NCBI GenBank assembly: GCA_963580245.1 | Contig: CAUZJO010000003.1 | Coordinates: 24,258-88,257, forward strand | Direction of reading: 5' to 3' | Source: CAUZJO01 sp963580245 | GTDB taxonomy: Bacteria > Sumerlaeota > Sumerlaeia > MVZB01 | DNA: 64,000 bases | Part shown: piece after piece, positions 54,105-62,855 of the stretch | Position numbering within the stretch: position 1 is the stretch's first letter | Layout of the letters: every line of letters begins with the position of its first letter | The notes under the pieces: generated by a model | The model's input: only the letters and a program-made list of their open reading frames with translations | Told to the model about the DNA's origin: nothing | Database searches by the model: none | Made by a program: the position numbers and the translations under genes

Positions 54105-55598
54105 ATGGTTATGGACTCAAAGTTCCGGATGGGCAGGACCTCGGGGTGCTGTTTTGCTGGGCTACTCGGTTGGGTGCTTGCGATGGGGTTGGTGTGCCAT
54201 TCGCCGCGCGCTCAGGATGGCGCCGACCCGGCTGACCCGACCCCAACCCCGGCCCCACCCCCCGTCGCCAAGCTGGTCTTCGTCATCCCCATTGAAGGCG
54301 AGGTTGAGAAGTCGCTTTATTTGATCGTGGTGCGGGCGTTGCGGCAGGCGCGGCGCCAGGGAGCCGATGCGGTGGTGCTGGATATGGACACGCCGGGGGG
54401 GCGGGTGGATTCGGCGATCAAGATTCGTGACGCGCTGATCCGCAACAAAATCCCGACCTACACCTACGTGAACCCGATGGCCATCTCGGCGGGGGCGTTC
54501 ATCGCGCTGGCGACCGACAAGATCATCATGGGCGAGAACGGGAGCATCGGCGGGGCGCTGCCGATCACCGTGAGCCGCGGCGAGGCCGACGCCGCCGATG
54601 AGAAGTTCCAGTCGGTCTTCAACGCCGAGATGCGCAAAACCGCCGAGACCAAGGGCCACCCGGTCGACATCGCCGAGGGGTTCAGCAACCCCGACCTCGA
54701 AATCCCCGGCATCAAAGAGAAGGGCAAAATCCTGACGCTGACCTACAGCGAGGCGACCAGCGTGGGGCTGGCGGCCTATCAGGCGCTGACGCTGAAGGAG
54801 ATGCTCGATCGCGAGGGCCTGGGCGACGCCTTTGTCGAACGCTTCGAGATTACCCCGACCGACCGCTTCGCACGCTTCCTCTCCAGCTCCGCGATCCTGG
54901 GAATCCTGATGATGGTCGGATTGGGCGGACTGTTTCTCGAGATCAAGACGCCGGGCGTGGGCCTGCCGGGGGCGATCGGCGCCGGCGCGCTCATACTGGC
55001 CTTCTTCGGGTCCTACTTGGCCAATCTCTCCGGTTACATGGAATGGATCTTCTTCATCCTGGGCGTCGTGCTGCTGGTGGTCGAAATCTACATCATCCCC
55101 GGCATCGGCGTGGCGGGGCTTCTGGGGATCGTGTTTATTGTGGGATCGCTTTTCTTTACGCTGATGAATCTGTCGCCCGATGCACCGTTTAGCTTCTCGC
55201 CCCCACGCCTGGACATGATCAAGTCGGCGCTGATCACGATGATCGCGGTCCTGGTGGGGCTGGTACCATTCCTGTATGTGATTGGGCGAGTGCTGCGCTC
55301 GACGCCGCTCTACGATCGGATGGTGCTTGATCCCGCGCAAGCCGGCGTCCACGCCGAGCTGCCGTCCGAGGAGCGACCGCCGCCGGAAGAACCTCTCCAG
55401 CGCGGCGAGCGGGGCCGGGCCATCACCGACCTCCACCCCACCGGCACGGCCGAATTCGGCGGGCGCCGGCTGGACGTGCTGACCGAGGGCGACTTCGTCG
55501 ATCGCGGCAAGCCGCTTATCGTGTTGCGGGTCGAGGGATCGCGCGTTTTCGTCCACGAGGCGGCCGACGCCGGCACCCACGACCCCTCCGCTGGCTAG
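54105..55598 (+). CDS. Long-form NfeD membrane serine protease (ClpP-class)
   Basis: 497 residues. Signal helix (CCFAGLLGWVLAMGLV), then a ClpP/SppA-like domain: FVIPIEGEVEKSL, GADAVVLDMDTPGGRVDSA (oxyanion loop), NPMAISAGAFIALA with the nucleophile Ser, and IIMGENGSIGGALPI. Four TM helices follow (about 270-400; MVGLGGLFLEIKTPGVG, IGAGALILAFFGSYLA, WIFFILGVVLLVVEIYIIPG, GLLGIVFIVGSLFF) and a C-terminal OB-like NfeD domain (GRAITDLHPTGTAEF). The family cleaves membrane stomatin-like proteins; no stomatin gene is adjacent. ATG 54105 with GAGGG upstream is preferred over the long open frame from 53841. Confidence 0.88.
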   Translation: MVMDSKFRMGRTSGCCFAGLLGWVLAMGLVCHSPRAQDGADPADPTPTPAPPPVAKLVFVIPIEGEVEKSLYLIVVRALRQARRQGADAVVLDMDTPGGRVDSAIKIRDALIRNKIPTYTYVNPMAISAGAFIALATDKIIMGENGSIGGALPITVSRGEADAADEKFQSVFNAEMRKTAETKGHPVDIAEGFSNPDLEIPGIKEKGKILTLTYSEATSVGLAAYQALTLKEMLDREGLGDAFVERFEITPTDRFARFLSSSAILGILMMVGLGGLFLEIKTPGVGLPGAIGAGALILAFFGSYLANLSGYMEWIFFILGVVLLVVEIYIIPGIGVAGLLGIVFIVGSLFFTLMNLSPDAPFSFSPPRLDMIKSALITMIAVLVGLVPFLYVIGRVLRSTPLYDRMVLDPAQAGVHAELPSEERPPPEEPLQRGERGRAITDLHPTGTAEFGGRRLDVLTEGDFVDRGKPLIVLRVEGSRVFVHEAADAGTHDPSAG

Positions 55599-55624
55599 TC
55601 GTCCTCAGTCAAGTTCCCCACTCA

Positions 55625-55692
55625 AGGGAACCTCTAAAAATTCAGCCCCTGAGGGACGGATGAATTCGAACACGAGCCAATTTTTAGAGGCT
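55625..55692. repeat. Dispersed palindromic repeat, copy 2
   Basis: GGGAACCTCTAAAAATTCAG starts at 55626. Its core CCTCTAAAAATT is matched by AATTTTTAGAGG at 55676-55690, giving a perfect 12-base inverted repeat. The left arm matches the copy at 33080 over ~33 bases. It could be a MITE- or REP-like element or act as a terminator between the convergent NfeD and purF genes. Confidence 0.6.
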
Positions 55693-55695
55693 CAC

Positions 55696-57084
55696 TTATT
55701 CCAGCATGTCTTTCTGGAACCCGTCGGGTCGGCCGGCGGAGTAGTCGCCGGTGAAGCAGGCCGAGCAGTAGCCGCGCGTGCGCGGGACGACTTTCATCAG
55801 GCCCTCGATCGAGAGGAAGCCCAGCGAATCGCAGCCGATCCGGCGACACATATCCTCATGGTCGTGTTGGTTGGCGATCAGCTCCTTCTCGCTCGGCGTA
55901 TCGATGCCGTAAAAACAGGGGTGCTTCCAGGGCGGGGCGGTCACGCGCAGGTGGATCTCGCGGGCGCCCGCGTGGCGCAGCATCTCCACGATCTTGACGC
56001 TGGTCGTCCCGCGCACGATCGAGTCGTCGACCACCGCCACTCTCTTATCCTCGAGCACTGAGCGGACGGGGCTGTATTTGAGCTTGGCCCCGAAGTGGCG
56101 GATGCCCTCGTCGGGCTCGATGAACGTGCGGCCGATGTAATGGGAGCGAATCAGGCCCAGGTCGAAGGGGACTTTGAGCTGCTTGGCGTAGCCGATGGCC
56201 GCGGGGTTCGAGGAGTCGGGAACGGGAATCACGACGTCGGCGGCGGCGGGCCGCTCGATGGCCAGTTGTTCGCCCAACCGGTGGCGCGTCTCGTAGATCG
56301 TCCGCCCATTTAAAGCCGAATCGGGTTTCGAGTAATATATGTATTCAAAGACGCAGAACTTCTCCTCGGCGGGCGGGAAGGGATTCCTGATCCGCACGCC
56401 CTCCTCGTCGGCGATGATCATCTCGCCGGGCTTGATCTCGCGCAGCAGTTGCGCGCCCATGATATCGAGCGCGCACGACTCCGAAGCCACCACCGTCGCC
56501 CCGTCGAGCTTGCCGAGGCACAGTGGCCGGAACCCGCGGGGGTCCTTGACGGCGATCAGTTGCTTCTCGCACAGCAGGACCAGCGAATAGGCCCCCTTGA
56601 CGCGGTAGAGCGCCGTGCCGAGCGATTCGAGGAAGTCGGCGGATTGGGACTGGGCGATCAGGTGCAGGATCACCTCGGAGTCAGCCGTCCCCATGAAGAT
56701 CGCGCCGCGCGCCTCGACCTCCGCACGTAGCTCGGCGGCGTTGATCAGGTTGCCGTTGTGGGCCACGGCCATGCACCGCCCGCGGAAATTGGCGAGCAGC
56801 GGCTGGGCATTGACGACCCGGTTGGAGCCGGTGGTCGAGTAACGCACGTGCCCGATGGCCGCGTGGCCGCTCAGCTCATCGAGCCGCGACTTGCCGAAGA
56901 CCTCGCTGACCAGCCCCTTGTTCTTGTAGCAACGCAATTGCCGCCCGTCCGAGGCCACGATCCCGGCACTCTCTTGCCCCCGATGCTGCAGGGCGTAGAG
57001 GCCCAGGTACGCCAGCTTGGCGGCATCGGGGTGGCCATAGATACCGACCACCCCGCACGCTTCGTGCGGGATCTCACCATCCAT
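55696..57084 (-). CDS. purF: Amidophosphoribosyltransferase PurF
   Basis: First committed step of purine synthesis: PRPP plus glutamine to phosphoribosylamine. The glutaminase domain begins MDGEIPHEACGVVGIYGHP, with the catalytic Cys exposed after propeptide cleavage (EACGVVG); GLYALQHRGQESAGI and VAHNGNLINA follow. The transferase domain has VVDDSIVRGTTSV, the PRPP loop, and CYSACFTGDY and HEDMCRRIGCDSLGFLS near the Cys ligands of the FeS cluster (form B). ATG 57084 gives the short propeptide; the frame opens at 57180. Confidence 0.95.
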   Translation of the reverse strand: MDGEIPHEACGVVGIYGHPDAAKLAYLGLYALQHRGQESAGIVASDGRQLRCYKNKGLVSEVFGKSRLDELSGHAAIGHVRYSTTGSNRVVNAQPLLANFRGRCMAVAHNGNLINAAELRAEVEARGAIFMGTADSEVILHLIAQSQSADFLESLGTALYRVKGAYSLVLLCEKQLIAVKDPRGFRPLCLGKLDGATVVASESCALDIMGAQLLREIKPGEMIIADEEGVRIRNPFPPAEEKFCVFEYIYYSKPDSALNGRTIYETRHRLGEQLAIERPAAADVVIPVPDSSNPAAIGYAKQLKVPFDLGLIRSHYIGRTFIEPDEGIRHFGAKLKYSPVRSVLEDKRVAVVDDSIVRGTTSVKIVEMLRHAGAREIHLRVTAPPWKHPCFYGIDTPSEKELIANQHDHEDMCRRIGCDSLGFLSIEGLMKVVPRTRGYCSACFTGDYSAGRPDGFQKDMLE

Positions 57085-57524
57085 TTCAGGCAACCTCTCT
57101 AAGAGTTGGGCCCCACAGCGGGAGACTGAGCGGCGCCGCGGATTGGCCTCCGCGGTCGAGACACACGCGTTTCCAATCAAACCTTACCCCCAGCCGCCGG
57201 TCGAAGCCACCCCAGAAATGCCGTAAGCGTCGATCGGGGTGCAATCTGGGCTGTGCTACCCCAGGCGACCGAGCGTTCAGTTGGGATAGGCCCGGTTTGC
57301 CGGGAAAAGGAGGGGTGCCAGCGTATTGAAAGTATATCGATACCCTAATATCTTAGAGATCTCGCCTCGGCGAAAATCGACGCGCTCTCCCCAATTCCTT
57401 GCTTGACAGCGAAGAACTTGGCACTGTATACGATGGGACGAGAACGATTGGTTTTCCTATACTTCTAGAGCGACCAAAATTCTGAATCACTCTCAAGACC
57501 GATCGAGGGGGAGGGAACGTATCC
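57085..57524. other. Intergenic region before the T6SS cluster
   Basis: 440 bases between the divergent purF and tssB genes. It contains the candidate tssB promoter at 57403-57432 and a ribosome site GGGAGGGA ending 9 bases before the tssB ATG. No gene seen. Confidence 0.5.
57403..57432 (+). promoter_or_regulatory. Candidate sigma-70 promoter of the tssBC genes
   Basis: Consensus TTGACA (57403-57408), spacer of 18, then TATACG (57427-57432). It lies about 93 bases before tssB. The region also has a TTGGCACTG stretch, but no matching TTGC box for sigma-54. Confidence 0.55.
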
Positions 57525-58028
57525 ATGGGTAAAGAAGGTTCGGTTGCGCCCCAGGAGCGGGTCAACATCGTTTATAAGCCGGCCACCGGCGGGGCTCAGG
57601 AAGAGGTGGAACTGCCGCTCAAGCTGATGATGCTGGGCGATTTCACCCTGCGCGAGGACGACCGGGCGCTCGAGGACCGCGATCCGATCAACATCGACAA
57701 GGACAACTTCGATGAGGTCATGAAGAGCCAGAAGCTGGGGCTGAACATCGAGGTCGACAACAAGCTGGTCGACGCCGAGGACGAGCAAATGGCCGTCAAG
57801 CTCAACATCGAATCGATGAAGGATTTCGAGCCCGAATCGATCGCGCGCCAGATGCCCGAGACCGGTAAGCTGCTGGAGCTGCGCCAGGCGCTCAACGCGC
57901 TCAAGGCCCCGCTGGCCAACAAGCGCGACTTCCGGCGCAAGATCGAGACGATTTTGCAGGATGACGCCGCGCGCCAGAAGCTGCTTGACGAATTGGGCCT
58001 CGGCGAAGAGGGTGGAGGCGGGAAATAG
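57525..58028 (+). CDS. tssB: T6SS contractile sheath small subunit TssB
   Basis: 167 residues. ERVNIVYKPATGG, LPLKLMMLGDFTLRED, INIDKDNFDEVMKSQKLGLNI and the helical C-terminus (RDFRRKIETILQDDAARQKL) match TssB/VipA. It forms the sheath with TssC around the Hcp tube and contracts to drive it through the envelope. First gene of the T6SS cluster, with its own promoter; tssC follows after 226 bases. Confidence 0.94.
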   Translation: MGKEGSVAPQERVNIVYKPATGGAQEEVELPLKLMMLGDFTLREDDRALEDRDPINIDKDNFDEVMKSQKLGLNIEVDNKLVDAEDEQMAVKLNIESMKDFEPESIARQMPETGKLLELRQALNALKAPLANKRDFRRKIETILQDDAARQKLLDELGLGEEGGGGK

Positions 58029-58254
58029 CACGAAAGCGGCCTTCTGGGGCCCGGAATCCGCCCGATATCGACGAGGCGGGGTACCGGCGAGGGGAGGAAT
58101 CTCCCGCCGGGGGTCGTCCCGGACTCGTTGGGTTTGGGGCTGCGGGAGCGTCGGCTGTGCGTCAAGAGCGAATGAATCAATACTAAACTTAAGTCACCCA
58201 AGCTCTGGCCGGTAGCCCGGTCAGTGGAGTTTCTCCGTCAGGAGTCCATGCATC

Positions 58255-59751
58255 ATGGCTGATACGCCTCAAGCTGAAGAAAGTGCCCAAGGCGAAGCCG
58301 TCGTCGAAGAACAGGAATCGACGCTGCTCGATCAAATCATCGACCAGACCGGGATTAAGCCGTCCGATCACGAGTCCCGCGATATGGCCTCGGCCGGCAT
58401 GAAGGCATTCATGCGGGAACTGCTCAAACCCGAGCGCGAGGGGGCGAAGGTCGACAAGCGCGTGGTCGACGAGATGATCTCGATGGTCGACAAGCGCCTG
58501 AGCAAGCAGGTCGACGAAGTCCTCCACAACGAGACGTTCCAGCAACTGGAGTCGGCCTGGCGCGGTCTGCGCCTGGTGATCGAGCGGACCAACTTCCGCG
58601 AGAACGTCAAGGTCGAGATGATCAACGTCTCCAAGGAGGACCTGAAGGCCGACTTCGACCTGGAACTCGACATCACGAAAACCGGCCTTTACCGCCAGGT
58701 CTACACGGCCGAGTACGGCCAGTTCGGCGGCAAGCCGGTGGGCGCGATGATCGCCAACTACAACTTCGGCCCCGGTCCCCAGGACATGGCCCTGCTGCAA
58801 AAGTGCGCGTCGGTGGCGACGATGGCCCACGCGCCGTTCATCACTGCGGCCAGCACCACGTTTTTCGGCTCGGACGACTTGACCACGCTGCCCAACATGA
58901 AAGACATCAAGTCGATCTTGGAGGGGCCGCAGTACACCAAGTGGCAGGCATTCCGCGAGAGCGAAGACTCGCGCTCGGTCGGGTTAACGATGCCCCGCTT
59001 TCTGCTGCGCTTGCCGTACGGCAAGGATACCAATCCCATCAAGGCCTTCGACTACGAAGAGAACGTTTACGAAGGTCATGAAGATTACCTGTGGGGCAAC
59101 ACGGCGTTCGCGTTCGCCACGCGCCTGACCGACAGCTTCGCCAAGTATCGGTGGTGTCCCAACATCATCGGCCCGCAGTCGGGCGGGGCGGTCGAGGACC
59201 TGCCGTTGCATCAATTTGAATCGATGGGCGACATTCAAACGAAGATCCCCACCGAAGTACTCGTCAGCGAGCGGCGCGAGTTCGAGCTGAGCGAAGAGGG
59301 ATTCATCCCACTGACGATGCGCAAAGGGAGCGACAACGCCTGCTTCTTCTCGGCCAATTCCTGTCAGAAGCCGAAGAACTTCGGGCAGAGCGCCGAAGGG
59401 AAAGAGGCGGAGACAAACTACCGCTTGGGCACCCAGCTTCCCTATATGTTCATTGTCGCGAGGCTGGCGCATTACATTAAAGTCCTGCAGCGCGAAAAGA
59501 TCGGCAGCGCGATGGAGCGCGTGGACTTGGAGAAAGATCTCAATACGTGGATCAATAAATACGTGGCCGACATGGATAACGCTTCGGCGGGCGTGCGCGC
59601 GCGGCGTCCGTTGCGGCAAGCGCAGATTAGCGTCGAGGACGTCGAAGGCAACCCCGGTTGGTATAAGGTGGATATGAAAGTGCGGCCGCACTTCAAATAC
59701 ATGGGGGCGTTTTTCACGTTGGGGCTGGTCGGCAAACTCGACAAGACTTAA
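58255..59751 (+). CDS. tssC: T6SS contractile sheath large subunit TssC
   Basis: 498 residues, standard length. Diagnostic TssC/VipB motifs: AWRGLRLVIERTNFRENVKVEMI, TGLYRQVYTAEYGQFGGKPVGAMI, DEHRVLLxF-like YNFGPGPQDMALLQ, ASTTFFGSDDLTTL, VGLTMPRFLLRLPYGKDT, YLWGNTAFAFATRLTDSFAKY, CPNIIGPQSGGAVEDLP and C-terminal RPHFKYMGAFFTLGLVGKLD. Shared with TssB to form the sheath. ATG 58255 has AGGAG upstream. Confidence 0.96.
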   Translation: MADTPQAEESAQGEAVVEEQESTLLDQIIDQTGIKPSDHESRDMASAGMKAFMRELLKPEREGAKVDKRVVDEMISMVDKRLSKQVDEVLHNETFQQLESAWRGLRLVIERTNFRENVKVEMINVSKEDLKADFDLELDITKTGLYRQVYTAEYGQFGGKPVGAMIANYNFGPGPQDMALLQKCASVATMAHAPFITAASTTFFGSDDLTTLPNMKDIKSILEGPQYTKWQAFRESEDSRSVGLTMPRFLLRLPYGKDTNPIKAFDYEENVYEGHEDYLWGNTAFAFATRLTDSFAKYRWCPNIIGPQSGGAVEDLPLHQFESMGDIQTKIPTEVLVSERREFELSEEGFIPLTMRKGSDNACFFSANSCQKPKNFGQSAEGKEAETNYRLGTQLPYMFIVARLAHYIKVLQREKIGSAMERVDLEKDLNTWINKYVADMDNASAGVRARRPLRQAQISVEDVEGNPGWYKVDMKVRPHFKYMGAFFTLGLVGKLDKT

Positions 59752-59800
59752 GCGAAGGTCCTGGCGGATGCGATTTTTTCATAAAAAAGTTGGCGACAGG

Positions 59801-59829
59801 TTGTCATCTGGACCAAGATGTTCTATATA
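59801..59829 (+). promoter_or_regulatory. Candidate strong sigma-70 promoter of hcp
   Basis: TTGTCA (59801-59806), a 17-base spacer and TATATA (59824-59829), close to consensus. It lies 49 bases downstream of the tssC stop and 86 bases before the hcp start, inside otherwise non-coding DNA. Confidence 0.65.
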
Positions 59830-59914
59830 GATATTGGCTGATAGATGTGAGGATGGGGGGCATCAAACAAACGCCATCCACAAAAAATTTATTGTAGAGA
59901 AAGGAATGACTGCC

Positions 59915-60409
59915 ATGCCAATGCCGTTCCACACCTGGGTTGAGGGAAAGACCCAAGGACCAATTAGCGGAAGCGACGGCGTATCCGATATTCAGGGCCG
60001 CGAAGATTCAATCCTTTGCCAGGCGCTGGACCACACCGTCTCGATTCCTCGCGATCCGCAGACCGGTTTGCCGACCGGCAAGCGCGTCCATCACCCGCTC
60101 AAGTTCACGATGCAGTATAACCAGTCCGTTCCCTTGCTGTATCAGGCGCTGTGCTCGGGTGAACAGTTCACGAAATTCGAGGCCAAGTTCTACCGGATCG
60201 AACCGGGCGGAACCGAGCAACACTATTTCACGATTGAGTTGCGCGAAGCGATCATCATCGACATGCGCAACTGGATTGCGACGTGTCTCGATCCCAACCT
60301 CGAGCACCTGCGCCATATGGTTGACGTCGCGTGGACGTACAAGAACATCATCTGGCGCTGGGAAGACGGCGGCATCGAGTCCGAGGACAACTGGGCGGTT
60401 CCGCGTTAA
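59915..60409 (+). CDS. hcp: T6SS tube protein Hcp
   Basis: 164 residues from ATG 59915 (MPMPFHTWVEG); GAGAAAGGA ends 9 bases upstream. The frame opens at 59834, before the transcript start implied by the promoter. The Hcp fold is seen in LWVEG-like opening, KTQGPISGSDG, IQGREDSILCQALDHTVS, KRVHHPLKFTMQYNQSVPLLYQAL, FEAKFYRI and the C-terminal strand IIWRWEDGGIESEDNWAVPR. Hcp hexamers form the expelled tube and can carry effectors. Its own promoter and terminator allow much higher expression than the sheath and baseplate genes, as expected for the tube. Confidence 0.94.
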   Translation: MPMPFHTWVEGKTQGPISGSDGVSDIQGREDSILCQALDHTVSIPRDPQTGLPTGKRVHHPLKFTMQYNQSVPLLYQALCSGEQFTKFEAKFYRIEPGGTEQHYFTIELREAIIIDMRNWIATCLDPNLEHLRHMVDVAWTYKNIIWRWEDGGIESEDNWAVPR

Positions 60410-60469
60410 TCACGCGCATCAGTTTCGGGGTCATCGGAATCCCGTCTACGTTTAAGATGACTGGGTTAT

Positions 60470-60508
60470 TGGCGAGGCGTCCTTGGGCGGCCTCGCCACT
60501 CTGTTTTT
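60470..60508 (+). terminator. Terminator after hcp
   Basis: TGGCGAGGC (60470-60478) pairs with GCCTCGCCA (60490-60498), nine base pairs, followed by ACTC and then TGTTTTT. It separates hcp from tssE. Confidence 0.75.
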
Positions 60509-60600
60509 AGGGCATGCATTCAACGATATTCGAGGGTATCATCGTTCCGGATCCGCGCCTCTGAACCCAGCAGCGCGCGACATCGATTCAATCCGTTTGA

Positions 60601-61029
60601 ATGAGTGCTCAGATGGCAACCGAACGCACGTTGATTGAACGCCTGATGTATCCGGACCAACGGCCGGGGCGTTCGGCCCGCGACCGCAAGGCGCACCTGA
60701 CCGATTCGGTCATCCGCCACCTGGTGCGGCTGCTCAACTCGCGCCAGGGTTGTTGCCTGACGGCGGCGGATTACGGAATGCCTGACTTCAACGAATCGCT
60801 GGGGTCCAAGAACGAGATGCAGTCGGCCTTCGAGAGCGCCATCCGCTCGACCATCCAGAAGTACGAGCCGCGCCTGCGCCGCGTGGTGGTGCGTCTGGAG
60901 GAAGACGACGGCCCACGCCTCAATCCGCGGTTCAACGTGACGGCCGAATTGGTCACCACCGACGACATCCCCAAGCAGGTCAGCTTCTCAACGGTGATGG
61001 ACGCGGCCGGCAAACTATCGATCTGGTAA
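60601..61029 (+). CDS. tssE: T6SS baseplate protein TssE (gp25-like)
   Basis: 142 residues. TLIERLMYPDQRP, SVIRHLVRLLNSRQGCCLTAADYGMPDF, and SAIRSTIQKYEPRLRRVVVRLEED followed by FNVTAELVT match GPW/gp25 of T4 and TssE. It initiates sheath assembly on the baseplate with TssF and TssG. It lies two bases before tssF. Confidence 0.92.
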   Translation: MSAQMATERTLIERLMYPDQRPGRSARDRKAHLTDSVIRHLVRLLNSRQGCCLTAADYGMPDFNESLGSKNEMQSAFESAIRSTIQKYEPRLRRVVVRLEEDDGPRLNPRFNVTAELVTTDDIPKQVSFSTVMDAAGKLSIW

Positions 61030-61031
61030 CC

Positions 61032-62855
61032 ATGTTTAACAAGTATTACCAGGACGAACTAACGTTCTTGCGCGAGATGGGCTCGGAGTTCGCGCGCGCC
61101 CACCCCAAGATCGCCAATCTGCTATCGGACCGCGCGGCCGATCCCGACGTCGAGCGGCTGATGGAGGGGTTTTCATTCCTGGGGGGTCAACTGCGGCAAA
61201 AGCTCGACGACGAATTGCCCGAGTTGACCCATTCCCTGCTGGGCCTGCTTTTTCCGCATTATCTGCGCCCCGTCCCCTCGATGACGATTATCCAATTCCA
61301 ACCCCGCCCCGAGGTCGACGCGCTGCTGCCCATCAGGAAGGGGGCCTATCTGGATTCGGTCCCCGTCAACGATCAACCATGCCGCTTCCGAACGTGCTAC
61401 GACGTGGAGATGGCACCGCTGGAATTGACCGAGGCGGCGTTGGAAGCCCCGCTGTCGGCCGAACATTCGCTGCGGTTGCGCTTCCAAACGCTCAACGCCG
61501 CGTTGGTCCCCGACCTGGAACTTCAGAAACTGCGCCTGTTCATTCATGGCGATCCGCATATCAGTTACGAATTGATGCTGCGCCTCAGGCGCCGCGTCGC
61601 TCGCATCGTCGTCCAAGCGATCGTCGGCGGAAGGCCGCAACGGTCCTTCGAGCTGCCCCCTTCCGCCCTCAAGCCGGTCGGATTTGATCCCGAGGAAGCC
61701 ATCCTGCCTTACTCCGATCACTCGTTCGCCGGTTACCGCCTGCTTCAGGAATACTTCGCGTTGCCCGAGAAGTTTCTTTTCTTCGACGTGGAGGGGCTTG
61801 GGCCTCTGGCCAAATTGGGGGCCGATCATATCTTCGAGATCGTTTTCGCCTTCGATCGGCCCGGCGAGACCGGCATCCCGGTCACCCCGGGCAACTTCCT
61901 GCCCTACTGCACACCCGCCGTCAACCTGTTCAAGCACGATGCCGACCCCGTCCACATCGACCACACGCGAACCGAATACCGCATCCGCCCCGCCGGTGGC
62001 AACATGGAGCACCACGAGATTTATTCCATCGATCACGTGACCGGATTCGCCACGGGCAGCGCCGAGCGGGTCGGCTATGAACCGTTCTACGCCTTCACGC
62101 ATTTCGAGACGAGCAAGCACAAGGGACGGGGCTACTATCAGGAGCGCGTGCGCAACCTGGCCCGTCCGCGCGAGGACGACGAGGAGATCGAGGTCTACCA
62201 GATGGCCGTCCAAAGCGGCGCGACCGTCGGTCACGGCACCGACACCTATCTGTCGTTCGTCTCGCTCGACCAATCGGCCGCCGTGCCGTTGGCCGAGACG
62301 ATCTCGATCGACTTGACATGCACCAACCGCCACCTTCCCGAGCGGCTCAACGTGGCCGATATCTGTGTGCCGACCGAGACCTCGCCCGAATTCGCCTCGT
62401 TCCGCAACGTCAGGAAGCCGACCAGTTCGGTCCAGCCGCCGCTCGATGGCGGACTGCACTGGCGCCTGATCTCGCACCTGTCGCTCAATTTCATCTCGCT
62501 GATCGAGCTGGAGTCCCTACGCGGCATCCTCGAGCTCTATAACCTACAGGCCCATTACGACCAACAGGCCGCGCGCGAAAACGAACAACGCATGGCCGGA
62601 ATCGTCTCGATCGGCATGCGACCGAGCGAGTGGATTTATCACGGCGCGCCGGTCCGGGGGCGGGCCGTCTCGATGGAACTGGACGAGGAGAAATTCGCGG
62701 GCGAGGGCGACATGCACCTGTTCGCCGACGTGATGAGCCAGTTTTTCGCCCTCTACGCCACCGTCAACAGCTTCACCCAACTGACCGCGCGGGGCACCCG
62801 CCGGGGCGAGGTCTACAAATGGCCCAGACAACTGGGACAACAAATCATCCTTTAG
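61032..62855 (+). CDS. tssF: T6SS baseplate protein TssF
   Basis: 607 residues, usual length. Opening FNKYYQDELTFLREMGSEFARAHPKIANLL is the conserved TssF/VasA N-terminus; DPDVERLMEGFSFLGGQLRQKLDDELPELTHSLL, LFPHYLRPVPSMTIIQF and the 'FNLFKHDADPVHIDHTRTEYRI' region support it. Forms the wedge of the baseplate with TssG and TssE. Its last 37 bases overlap the start of tssG. Confidence 0.95.
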   Translation: MFNKYYQDELTFLREMGSEFARAHPKIANLLSDRAADPDVERLMEGFSFLGGQLRQKLDDELPELTHSLLGLLFPHYLRPVPSMTIIQFQPRPEVDALLPIRKGAYLDSVPVNDQPCRFRTCYDVEMAPLELTEAALEAPLSAEHSLRLRFQTLNAALVPDLELQKLRLFIHGDPHISYELMLRLRRRVARIVVQAIVGGRPQRSFELPPSALKPVGFDPEEAILPYSDHSFAGYRLLQEYFALPEKFLFFDVEGLGPLAKLGADHIFEIVFAFDRPGETGIPVTPGNFLPYCTPAVNLFKHDADPVHIDHTRTEYRIRPAGGNMEHHEIYSIDHVTGFATGSAERVGYEPFYAFTHFETSKHKGRGYYQERVRNLARPREDDEEIEVYQMAVQSGATVGHGTDTYLSFVSLDQSAAVPLAETISIDLTCTNRHLPERLNVADICVPTETSPEFASFRNVRKPTSSVQPPLDGGLHWRLISHLSLNFISLIELESLRGILELYNLQAHYDQQAARENEQRMAGIVSIGMRPSEWIYHGAPVRGRAVSMELDEEKFAGEGDMHLFADVMSQFFALYATVNSFTQLTARGTRRGEVYKWPRQLGQQIIL

